Of a stretch of DNA of 64,000 nucleotides, positions 17,202-26,500 are shown piece after piece. Each line of letters begins with the position of its first letter. The first letter of the stretch is position 1. The notes beneath the pieces are model-generated. The model saw only the letters and a program-made list of their open reading frames with translations, was not told the DNA's origin and did no database searches. Source of the DNA: Oceanirhabdus sp. W0125-5 (GTDB taxonomy: Bacteria; Bacillota; Clostridia; Clostridiales; Clostridiaceae); assembly GCF_027938815.1 (NCBI RefSeq), contig NZ_CP115913.1:2638001-2702000 (forward strand). The letters run 5' to 3'. Both the position numbers and the translations under genes were made by a program.

Positions 17202-17825
17202 ATGGATAAAATATGTGCTGATGTTATAAGAACAGTATATGGATATGATGAATTAAGCATTGTTGTTAATGGAATGTCCTTAGATGTTTATTTATCTGAA
17301 AAAACAGGTCTTTCTAAATTAAAGGAGTTGTATCCAGCATGGGGTAATTCTCTTCTTTGTAAAAATGAGAGTAAATTTATATGGGAGTTATTAGATAACC
17401 AAAAAGAAACTCTAAATATTCCTATACTTTTATGTCCTGAAGATTTAGATTTATCATGTATTGTTTTAGTTTCAAAAACAACCTTTAGTGACAACCGAGT
17501 ATGTTGGGACAAAATAGGATGTATTTTAAAGGATAATTACGACGTAAAAAAAGAAGTTCAGTCTGGAATTTTAGATGTAGAATCATGGTCAGATGAGGAT
17601 TTAGAAAAGTATGCTGGGTCATTAGCATGGTGTAATATTGATGATATTGAGTGGAAATTGTGGGTTTCAGAAAATTGGGATGAAGAAAAAATGCGTAGGT
17701 TGTATAACTATACATATAAATATTATCAAAATGATGAAAATATAGAATGGTATGAAACTCCTAAACTTGAGTTTTTAAAAGAAGATTATCTTAAATGTTT
17801 AGAGCGATTTAGGAAAGAGCTATAA
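17202..17825 (+). CDS. Unrecognised acidic cytoplasmic protein (immunity-like)
   Basis: The 207-residue protein is rich in Trp and acidic residues, without signal peptide or membrane segment. I recognise no family. The start is ATG 17202 because GAGGAAGG lies 7 bases upstream; an upstream TTG at 17184 would overlap that site. Trp-rich acidic composition, solitary ribosome site and island position fit an immunity protein, but that is context only. Confidence 0.6.
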   Translation: MDKICADVIRTVYGYDELSIVVNGMSLDVYLSEKTGLSKLKELYPAWGNSLLCKNESKFIWELLDNQKETLNIPILLCPEDLDLSCIVLVSKTTFSDNRVCWDKIGCILKDNYDVKKEVQSGILDVESWSDEDLEKYAGSLAWCNIDDIEWKLWVSENWDEEKMRRLYNYTYKYYQNDENIEWYETPKLEFLKEDYLKCLERFRKEL

Positions 17826-17847
17826 GCAGTTTGTTTTTATGAAAAGA

Positions 17848-18031
17848 TATACAAGAATTTGAAAATGCAAGAATAATAGATAGTTTTACGGATGAAGAGT
17901 ATTTCTTGGAGGAAGATGAAGATGGAGTAATACTGCCGTATATGTCTGAATGCTTTTGGTTTGACTCAAATAAAGATTGGATGATGTATGTATCGCATGA
18001 AGCTACAGTTGCATTTGGGGGAGAATGGTAA
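17848..18031 (+). pseudogene. C-terminal fragment of an immunity-like gene
   Basis: An open frame with no start reads DIQEFENARIIDSFTDEEYF onward and ends in ATVAFGGEW before a stop at 18029-18031. The composition matches neighbouring island proteins. It looks like the surviving 3' end of a deleted gene. The stop lies one base before the next ATG. Confidence 0.45.
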
Positions 18032-18032
18032 T

Positions 18033-18608
18033 ATGAAATTAATTAAATTATTTAAGAGGAAAAAATTCGATGAGAATATTGAATTAAAAGAAGTTGAATA
18101 TTTTATTTTGTCACGAGAAAAGGACATTAATAAATTAATACATCAAATTATTGAATATAGTGAAATTTACAAAGGTAATAGGAGTAAACATAATTTTGAG
18201 TTTTATAGCATAGTAAATAAAAATAGAGAAACTGAAACAATAATATCAATTCCTGAAGAAGTTGGTATCTATAATATAGTTAACCTCTTTGGGTGGATTT
18301 CAATTGATGATAATTTAATGAATGTTTTAATCTGTAATAATACTTTATCTAAGAATAGAACATTTTTTGCACAAATAGAAGTAGAAAATGGAAGTAGAGA
18401 TACTATTATTGGTAAAACGAATATAGGTAAACAATTATATGCTTATTTGCCTCAAACTTTCTCTTTAGACTTATTTGATGTGATAGATGTTGGTGTAGAA
18501 AATAATGCAGTAGATCAAATGTTGGCTGACAGAGGTCTTGTATCAATATTTCATGTATTATCGGAAAGAAGGTTGATTACTAAACAGACAATTGAGTTAA
18601 CTGTTTAA
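18033..18608 (+). CDS. Unrecognised basic-acidic cytoplasmic protein
   Basis: The 191-residue protein begins MKLIKLFKRKKFDENIELKE at ATG 18033, with GGGGGAG 10 bases upstream (that site lies inside the 3' fragment before it). I reject the longer start at 17988 because it has no ribosome site. The fold appears mixed alpha/beta, with VGIYNIVNLFGWISIDD and QMLADRGLVSIFHVLSERR. No motif that I can name. Island position suggests an immunity or defence-related role. Confidence 0.55.
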   Translation: MKLIKLFKRKKFDENIELKEVEYFILSREKDINKLIHQIIEYSEIYKGNRSKHNFEFYSIVNKNRETETIISIPEEVGIYNIVNLFGWISIDDNLMNVLICNNTLSKNRTFFAQIEVENGSRDTIIGKTNIGKQLYAYLPQTFSLDLFDVIDVGVENNAVDQMLADRGLVSIFHVLSERRLITKQTIELTV

Positions 18609-18842
18609 TAATAATTGACTTATGACACAAAAAAGAGTTTTACGTCTTAATAGTATATTGCATAATAACTTTGGAGTGTAACAGAGCCTAAGCCTGATAG
18701 TTATATAAAATTCTATTAAGGAAGATGAATGTAGATAGTGGAGAAAGCTGTTCCAAAGAAATTAGTACTTTTAAATTTATATGGTAAACTTTAGTATAAT
18801 AAGTGCTAAAGCTATTTGAATTAATGGTAAGGAGTTATAACC

Positions 18843-19370
18843 ATGATTAAAGATATTGAAGTGATAAATCAACCTATTTCGGGTTGTTTTGAAGAAAGAG
18901 TGTATGATATTGAGAGTGCATATAAGTCATTAGGGTGGACATGGTTAAAGTTTACTAATGATGATTATTCAGAATGGTGTGGAGAGTTTAGAGGAAGATA
19001 TATTGCACATGGGATTTCAAAGAAGTATGAATCTATTTTGGTACTAACATCTGATTGTTTACATCAATTAAGTATACATGACGGAACAATTCAATATTAT
19101 GAGGATAGTCCTCAATACAGAAACCTTACTGTTACACCTATGGGTGAATATATTGCTTCTGATTATTATTGTATTTCAATACTAGGTGAGACAATAAATG
19201 ATGTTCAGTATTTAGAGACACCATTAAAACTAGATATGATTGAGTTTAAGACATGGGAAGGTTTTAAGCTTAAAATAACTGGAGATGAGTTTATAAATTG
19301 GGATAATCATGTTGAATTAGAACTTGATTGCAGAACTATGTGTATTGAGATTAAAAAACAAAACAAATAA
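18843..19370 (+). CDS. Unrecognised protein, immunity-like
   Basis: The 175-residue soluble protein starts after AAGGAGTTATAACC. It is predominantly beta with paired aromatic residues (GWTWLKF, DYSEWCGEFRGRYIAHG, LGETINDVQYLETPL). No family recognised. It is preceded by a 234-base gap holding no gene and ends where the next reading frame begins. Confidence 0.55.
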   Translation: MIKDIEVINQPISGCFEERVYDIESAYKSLGWTWLKFTNDDYSEWCGEFRGRYIAHGISKKYESILVLTSDCLHQLSIHDGTIQYYEDSPQYRNLTVTPMGEYIASDYYCISILGETINDVQYLETPLKLDMIEFKTWEGFKLKITGDEFINWDNHVELELDCRTMCIEIKKQNK

Positions 19371-19377
19371 TGATTGG

Positions 19378-19848
19378 ATGGATAAGTTAATCTCACATGA
19401 TGATTACATTGAATTGATATCTATTGACTATCATAATAAATTTTCTATTGTGGAAGTTGAAAATATAATTGAAAAATACATTGATTACTCAAAGTATTAT
19501 AAGAACAAGATTCTTGAAATGATAAACATCATTATAAAACAACATGAGAATACTGGGGAACTTCTTAGAGAACTCTATGATATGTACTGTCATGGGTGTG
19601 ACTTTCTCTTTGATTTAGGACTTGAATATGGATTAAGGTGTGAAGTTCCACCAAAAGCTAACTCATGGGATGATTTGAGTAGTGAACAGAAAAGAGAGTT
19701 AGTAAATTCATTTTATCCTAGGATTAATGATTTTGCTATTGAAGTAAGACAATGGCTTGAAAATGGAACTGTAAAGGTTCTTGGATATGACAAAGGGAAT
19801 CTAAAGTACATCGTAGAGGATGAACCATCAAAAGATACCAATATATAA
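19378..19848 (+). CDS. Unrecognised helical protein, immunity-like
   Basis: The protein is 156 residues if it begins at ATG 19378, seven bases after the previous stop; the frame stays open further upstream, but inside the preceding gene. There is no clear ribosome site, so it probably depends on translational coupling. It is mostly helical, with MYCHGCDFLFDLGLEYGL in the middle and a conserved-looking C-terminus EVRQWLENGTVKVLGYDK. Cytoplasmic. Family unknown. Confidence 0.5.
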   Translation: MDKLISHDDYIELISIDYHNKFSIVEVENIIEKYIDYSKYYKNKILEMINIIIKQHENTGELLRELYDMYCHGCDFLFDLGLEYGLRCEVPPKANSWDDLSSEQKRELVNSFYPRINDFAIEVRQWLENGTVKVLGYDKGNLKYIVEDEPSKDTNI

Positions 19849-20032
19849 AACTATGAGAATTACGTATGTGAAAATGGTAGTTCATATAAGAAGATGAATG
19901 TAATGAATAATATCCTTGTATTGTGAAGCAAAGAATGTATATTTAATGTATAGAGTGGTTAGATATTACCAGCTACTAAAAGATGAGTATACTACACGAA
20001 AAATTAATTAAAGAGATTAAGAGGATAAAGAT

Positions 20033-20425
20033 ATGGATAGAGAAAATTTAATACTTGATAAGTTCGGAGTTTATCCGAAGGAAGAATACAGGGATGAAAT
20101 AAAAGAATTACTAATAGAAGAAATTGAGAATGAAGAATATACAGAAAGTCATGAGTGCTTGAGAGTATTATGTTTTTTATTATTTTCAATAGGGAATGTT
20201 GAAGATTGTGAGCTTATTTGGAAAGCAAAAATGTTAAATATGGATGCTGGATGCATGGTTGATGTAGTATTTTTATGTGGAGCTGGATATAATGAAACAA
20301 TATCGTATATTGGAAATAAAGTAGGATTAGAGAAAATGAAATGTATCTTAAGGCAATATATAGGAGAAGAATTTGATAAAGAGGAAGTTATTAATGAGTT
20401 TAAGAAATATTATAACATACAATAG
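20033..20425 (+). CDS. Unrecognised helical protein of 130 residues
   Basis: Soluble and helix-rich; the pattern CELIWKAKMLNMDAGCMVDV followed by VFLCGAGYNETISYI resembles a short helical-repeat scaffold of the kind seen in immunity clusters. AGAGGATAAAG precedes the ATG. It follows a 184-base gap without genes. No function can be assigned. Confidence 0.55.
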   Translation: MDRENLILDKFGVYPKEEYRDEIKELLIEEIENEEYTESHECLRVLCFLLFSIGNVEDCELIWKAKMLNMDAGCMVDVVFLCGAGYNETISYIGNKVGLEKMKCILRQYIGEEFDKEEVINEFKKYYNIQ

Positions 20426-20446
20426 GAGATTATTGGAGGAATTTGA

Positions 20447-20557
20447 ATGATATACAATAAGAAAATGGAGAGTTATTTAAGTCATATAAATAAGGTGCTC
20501 AAAAATAATAGATTGAACTTTGGGATGGTGATGATTGAATGTATTATAGAAATTTGA
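20447..20557 (+). pseudogene. 36-codon open frame with ribosome site, likely truncated gene
   Basis: TTGGAGGAATTTGA leads an ATG at 20447. The peptide starts MIYNKKMESYLSHINKVLKN and stops at 20557, overlapping the next gene. A good ribosome site on so short a frame suggests a 5' remnant of an island gene rather than a working protein. Confidence 0.35.
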
Positions 20558-21072
20558 GTAGTTCAGATATGGCTAAGGTAAGAGGTGTAAGGCGTAAATT
20601 TGATTCGTTAGAAAAAAGAATTTTGTTATTTACTGAAACATTTCCAGAACCAGATTATGAGTATGGTTATTGGCATTTACATCTACCTACATCTCAAGCT
20701 TTCATTGATTCTCCAAAAACACCTGTATCTGTTAGAAAAAAATGTATTCAGCTATTGATAGATAGAGCACGCTTTCTTATTGATAATAAGCCTAACATAG
20801 ATATTACAACTCGTGTTATTATTGCAATTAGCTTACCAAATTTATGGAGTTCTCAAATTATTGTGTTTTTTGGAGAGGAGTATTATAGAAAGTTTTTTGA
20901 TAGAAATTCTGAGTATCAGAAATGGCTATCACTTCCTCAAAAAAGAAATATAGAAAAAGAGTGGGGATTAAATATTCTAGAATTCATGAAAGTTAAGGGA
21001 TATAGACAAGAAATCATAGATGAAGATGATATGTATGTTAATGAGTTGTGGTTTATTGGAGAGCTTGACTGA
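20539..21072 (+). CDS. DUF3916-like protein
   Basis: The 177-residue cytoplasmic protein carries YGYWHLHLPTSQAFIDSP (about 41-58), RKKCIQLLIDRA and a C-terminal DEDDMYVNELWFIGELD. This pattern resembles a domain of unknown function often called DUF3916, common in Firmicutes beside immunity genes; the identification is from memory. The start overlaps the short open frame before it. It is the last gene of the island. Confidence 0.55.
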   Translation: MYYRNLSSSDMAKVRGVRRKFDSLEKRILLFTETFPEPDYEYGYWHLHLPTSQAFIDSPKTPVSVRKKCIQLLIDRARFLIDNKPNIDITTRVIIAISLPNLWSSQIIVFFGEEYYRKFFDRNSEYQKWLSLPQKRNIEKEWGLNILEFMKVKGYRQEIIDEDDMYVNELWFIGELD

Positions 21073-21335
21073 TTTGCTGATTTTCATAAAAGTATATAAA
21101 TATATAACAAACTTATTACATAAAAAAAGAGAAGTGATCTGATATAAAAAACGGTATTTCATGTATGTATAAATTAACATAGTATCATATCATCATTAAT
21201 AAATATGGATTGCTAAAAAATATCAATTGATATATAATTACAATATAAAAATTAACTATGATAAATATTAGTACGAAAGACTTCAAATAAATTCTCTAAA
21301 GGCCTGAAAACAGCGGAAAGTAGTAAAAAAATCAA
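21073..21335. other. Gene-free end of the island
   Basis: AT-rich sequence with no reading frame I can support and no hairpin of note. It joins directly to the right direct repeat. Confidence 0.5.
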
Positions 21336-21337
21336 AA

Positions 21338-21391
21338 GACGTTCAGAACGTTTACCATAATGCTGAGTTCCCTGAGGGATGGGAAGAGTAA
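21338..21391 (+). pseudogene. yebC 3' fragment (17 codons)
   Basis: Reads [17 protein letters not shown] and a stop, identical in protein to the end of yebC at 15590-15643. It has no start and no upstream yebC sequence. Confidence 0.85.
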
Positions 21392-21479
21392 AAGCATAAT
21401 TGAGAATTGAAAATGGAGAATTGAGAATGATTGAGATTTCTCTTCGAGAAATTTTCAATTTTTAAAAGATGAAATTATA

Positions 21480-21512
21480 AACACCTTGTATTATTGATAC
21501 GAGGTGTTTTTT
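21480..21512 (+). terminator. Duplicate of the yebC terminator
   Basis: ACACCT(T)GTAT...ATACGAGGTGT stem followed by six T. It corresponds to 15731-15768 with a shorter loop. Confidence 0.75.
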
Positions 21513-21696
21513 GCAGTCAAATAATATTATAAGGTGTTTTATATGAGTGAGAGATTAATTTCATATGATTTAAAAAATAAATAGATAAATTAGGTTATTT
21601 AATAATATTTGTGAAATAATCTCAATATTAACTAAATATGTGAAAAGTAATTAAATAATAATTTTAAGGGGGTATTATATGACACTATCTAACATG

Positions 21697-23016
21697 CTGG
21701 ACAGTCAAAAGTTTTGTTCACTTAAGAAGCTAGTCGATCCTCATGAAAAAATGGGTCAACTTGCTTCTCTTTAATTATTCTACTTATGCTAAATCTATTA
21801 TACTTTTCAATAACCGAAAAAATGCTCTTTCTTAGATAACAAGCAACTGTAGCTTCTGAAACAACTGTTTTAGATTTTGTTCTTAAAAACCTAAAAGTTC
21901 TAGTATTTATATCCTTTGAAAATTTTAATGAAATAATCTGAAGAAGTCCCATTGCAATGGAAGTAAACATTACATACCCTTCAATTGCGTCTAATGTAGA
22001 TAATATTTTCTTTTGCACTTCTTTACTTGTTATCCTTTCAACCAGTTGAGGTTGGTGCTTTTTAGTATAATTGTTTAACTTTGGCATATTATTACACCAA
22101 AACTGATAACTAAAACCACCTATTAATTGCCTTAATTCTCTAAAAGTACATTCTATCTTAAAGCGATAGCTGTATAGACGTATTATTTTTTCTGGTTCGA
22201 AATCTAGCTTAGTGGTAACCAATATTGCATTTCTTTCTTTGTATTTTACTAATACAAAGCGTAGTTCTTGATACAATTTTTGTCCCCATAATAGATTAAT
22301 GCATAGATATTGAACTGCTTCTTCTTTCCCATACAGTTCAATTTTACTCTCAGTGAATTTATCTTTTGCGGATTCGAATAACTCTTTAAGTTTTATACTG
22401 TCACCTTTCTTACAAGGTCTCCCTTTACCTTTCTTATGGATTGGTTTTGTGTATGTTACACAGGACATCTTTGCTTTTGTTAAAATATGAAGCAAGTGTC
22501 CATCAGCAGAATTTAATTTATTCAACTTCTCTAAAGCTGGTACACTCAGAAAATATCTATCTAGAAGTAACATTGAGATCCCATAAGCTTAGCAGTTTCA
22601 AAACCATCTTTAATCATTTCTACAACATGAGAACCAGTTTGTTCACTTGTATTTCTCCATTGGCGAATAGTCATATCATCTTCTTTCCATAGTGGAGCTA
22701 TTGATTTAACTATAGATATCCATTGATTTCTAAGCGACGATACTTCCCACGAACTAGCGCGAAAAAACTGCATCATTGAAGCATAATGATTTTCTTCTAA
22801 ATATAAATCACGTATAACTGAAGTCACTCCTAAACTATCTGAGCGAATCATAATTCCGATTATAATAATAACAAATCAATTGAAGGCAGCCTCACGGCTA
22901 AAACATATTCTGAATATATTTAAAACATCATCTAGTAATTTCCACATAATTTTTCACACAAAATCACAAGAATGTTATTTTTTTATAAATTTATTGGAAA
23001 ACTTTTGACTGTCCAG
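21697..23016 (-). mobile_element. 1320-bp insertion sequence with terminal inverted repeats
   Basis: The left end CTGGACAGTCAAAAGTTTT (21697-21715) and the complement of the right end (23016 backwards) are the same for about 19 bases. One transposase frame fills the element on the minus strand. I find no target-site duplication. The family is DDE-type, IS4-like in the broad sense; the exact group needs a database search. Confidence 0.85.
21722..22947 (-). pseudogene. DDE transposase, inactivated
   Basis: The original frame starts at ATG 22947 (MWKLLDDVLNIFRICFSREA) and has two lesions. Codon 24 (22878-22876) is TGA where related proteins would have Trp (FNWFV). Near 22561-22575 the frame shifts by one base, just at the first catalytic Asp region (LLLDRYF). 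The 3' part keeps YSYRFKIECTFRELRQLIGG with the catalytic Glu. The protein cannot be made intact, so the element could move only with help from another copy. Confidence 0.85.
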
Positions 23017-23157
23017 ATAGTTATAGAAGTGTTTATTAATGAGAAGACGATAAGAGGAATTGCTGAGGAAATTGGCGTTAGTAAGAGTACAGTATTTGAT
23101 ATGAGAAAGAGAATTGAAGGAATTGAAATTTGTAGTTTTTGTAAGGGAAAAAATTGA

Positions 23158-23522
23158 CAATATAACAATAAACTAGTAATATTATATTAGAAGTATTGGA
23201 ATAATATTCAAATATTGTTAAAAAGGAGAATTTTATTGAATAAGGTTTTGATAAAACAGCGCACCAAAAATGATGAATCATTATAACTGTTGAATAATAA
23301 ATGTATTTTAAATTATTCTTATTTATCGTAATCTGATATCTTACAAATGGAAACGTAATGATTATTTATGTTTCTGTTATGTATATATGAATTCGCACTT
23401 TAATCACAAAAAAAGATGGAATATTTCTTATTTCATAAAAAGAATATAACCATCATTGATATAAGGTTTTAAAACATAGTGTATTAATTTTACACTAACC
23501 AAATATGCTTGGAGGGTGGGTA
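23158..23522. other. Gap before the NRPS genes
   Basis: No convincing gene. A 16-codon frame led by AAAAGGAG begins at TTG 23236 (MNKVLIKQRTKNDESL) and may be a relic. I find no strong sigma-A promoter; the NRPS start signal here is unidentified. Confidence 0.4.
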
Positions 23523-26500
23523 ATGAAAAATTTAAATGCTGTTATTAAAAAAAACTTAAACTCAGATAAGGGAGTAAAAATAATATTAAGTAAAGAGAAG
23601 CAAGATTATTTATCTTATAAACAGATATACAATATTTCAATGAGTAAATTATCTTATTTTCAAAAAATAGGATTAAAAAAAGGTAGTATATTAATTCTAC
23701 AATACCAAGGTAATGAATTGTGCGAATTTATATGTACTTTTTGGGCTTGTGTTATTGGTGGAATAATACCTGTACCATTAGCAATAGGAAATACAAAAGA
23801 ACATAGGAAGAAATTAATACGTGTATATAATATTTTAGATAATAAGTATATAATATCCACTAAGAATTATTCGAATTCAATAAAAGAATTATTCAATCAA
23901 GAAGGTATTGATATATCAGAAAAGTTAATATTAGAAGAAGAAACGGAAAACTATGATGGGAATGAGGTTTTTTTACCAGAAATTTCAGAAGAAGATACTG
24001 CTTTCATTCAATTCTCTTCAGGTTCAACAGCGGATCCGAAGGGTGTAGTGCTTACGCATGCTAATATCATTAGTAATACTGAGGCAATAATAGAAGGGTC
24101 TAAAGCAGTAACAAGTGATAAAACCTTAAGTTGGATGCCGTTAACGCATGATATGGGTTTAATAGGTTTTCATATTACTCCATTTGTGTTAGGGATGGAC
24201 CAGTATATAATGAGTACTAACTTATTTATAAAAAATCCGTTATTTTGGTTGGAGTTAGCTAGTATGGAAAAGGTATCATTGTTATCATCACCAAACTTCG
24301 GTTACAATTATTTCCTTAAGGCATATGATAGAAAAAAAGATAGTACTAAATTTATGTGGGATTTATCTAGTGTAAGGCTTATATTTAATGGCGCAGAACC
24401 AATATCAGTAGAGATATCCAATAGATTTTTGCATACTTTAAGGTCATATAAATTGAAAAACTCAGTTATGTTCCCAGTATATGGAATGGCTGAAGCGACA
24501 CTTGCGATAACTTTTCCTAGAGTAGAAGAAGAGTTGAAATATTTGATGTTAGATAAGAAAAGGTTATTACTTGGAGAAAGTATACAGATTGTCGAAGAAG
24601 GTGGAGTGAAATTTGTTAACTGTGGTAATGCGGTTAAGTTTACTCAAGTTCGAATCACATATAATGAAATGGTGCAAGAAGAAAATATTATAGGGAATAT
24701 AGAGATTCGTGGTAAAGGTGTGACAAATGGATATATTAACAAAGAAATAATGAATAATCAAGTATATAGTAGAGATGGATGGCTTAAAACAGGAGATTTA
24801 GGTTTTATTAGACAAGGAGAAATATATGTAACAGGTCGAGCTAAAGATATAATTTTTCTGAATGGGAAGAATTACTTTGCACATGATCTGGAAAGTATGT
24901 TAGAAGAAATTAAGGGAATTCGATTAGGAAATGTTGTAGTCGGTGCAGTATCTGATGAGCAAAAGATTGATAAAATTATTGTATTTGTAGTCTTTAGGAG
25001 GGATATTGAGGATTTTATACCAGTAATATATGAAATAAAAGAACAGATAGCTATGAATTTGGGAATAGAAATTAGTTATGTTGTCCCAGTAAAGAAGATA
25101 TACAAAACAACTAGTGGAAAGATTCAAAGGTATAAATTAATTGAAAACTTCTTGAAAGGTGAATATAAGGAGGAATTATCGAAAATAGATTTAATTGTAA
25201 AGGAATTGGAAAATACTAATCAAAATGAAGAGGTAATAGATAATATAGAAATGAAATTACTAAAAATATATAAGGAAGTTTTGGATAATGACATTATAAG
25301 TGTAGATAAACATTTTATTTTGTTGGGTGGAGATTCCATAAAAGCAACTAAGTTAATTTCTAGAATATTTGAAGAATTTGGTGTAGAAGTACCTATTAAA
25401 ATTATATTTGAAGAATTTACCTTGTTAAATATAGCATCATATATTAGAGAACAGAATAATAAAGAACAAATTATCATTGAGAAATCAAATCTAACTGAAA
25501 GTTACCCAATACTACCATCACAAGAAAAATTATATTTAGTAAATGAAGTCGATAACAAAAGTACTCTATACAATTTATATAAAGTATTTAAGGTGAAAGG
25601 GCGGCTGGATAATAAGAAACTTCGAGATGCAGTACAAAAATTAGTTGAATTTAATGATATTTTTCGAACAAGATTTTTCATAGAAAAAAATAAAGTTGTA
25701 CAAAAGGTAAATGAGGTAGCAAATAATTGTTATGAATATATAAATCTAGAATCAGATAATATTATGGATATTATTAATGAATTGAATAAGCCTTTTGACC
25801 TGAATAGAACGCCATTATTCAGAATAAAGTTAGTTGATACATTAAGTGAGGGACAATTTCTAATGATTTCTATACATCATATTATTACTGATGGAACATC
25901 TATGGGAATTATATTAGATAAATTAAATAAGATATACTCCCAAAAAGAAGTTAATAACAGTAATGATATTGATTTTAAGGACTATTGCTATTGGAGGCGT
26001 CAGGCTAAAGCTGATGGGTTATTTGAAGAACAGAAGAAATATTGGCTTAATATTTATAAGGACAATCCAGAAAAAGTGGCTTTCCCATTAGATTATAAAA
26101 GAGAAAAATATCCAACATATGAAGGTTCTACTTATTCTTTCAATATAGATAAGGTATTGAAAGAAAAGATTGATAGGGTTTTGAGAGAAAAGAAGGTAAC
26201 AATGTTTATGTTACTTTATGCATCTTATAATATTCTTATGGAAAAGTATTCAAATCAAAATGATATAGTAGTTGGGGTTCCAACTGCATCAAGGAAATAC
26301 AATCAACTTAATGAAGTTATAGGTATGTTTATAAATACTTTGCCACTAAGAAGTATAGTTGATAATGATTTAAGCATTAATGAATACCTACAAAAAGTGA
26401 AAAAGGATGTATTAGATGCATTCAATAATGATGAATATTTTGTTGAAGAGTTAATAGGAGAATTAAATATAGAAAAAGAAATAAATAGAAATCCTTTATT

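Larger units (their letters stand above)
21336..21512 (+). repeat. Right direct repeat of the island
   Basis: Second copy of 15588-15768: yebC 3' codons, structured spacer with the same TTTCTCTTCGAGAAA hairpin, and terminator. One base change is visible in the coding part (CCAGAGGG to CCTGAGGG, silent), and several in the spacer. Confidence 0.85.
21679..23157 (+). pseudogene. Small HTH gene split by the insertion sequence
   Basis: The 5' part (21679-21696, MTLSNM after AAGGGGG) and the 3' part (23017-23157, IVIEVFINEKTIRGIAEEIG then VSKSTVFDMRKRI) join in frame if the element 21697-23016 is removed, giving 52 codons. The HTH (KTIRGIAEEIGVSKSTVFD) resembles that of SpoIIID-type regulators. 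As it stands the gene is interrupted. The intact form would be a very small DNA-binding protein or a truncated one. Confidence 0.55.

Noticed and set aside
21685..23030. Target-site duplication around the insertion sequence
   Set aside because: The flanks (TAACATG and ATAGTTA) do not match for any useful length.
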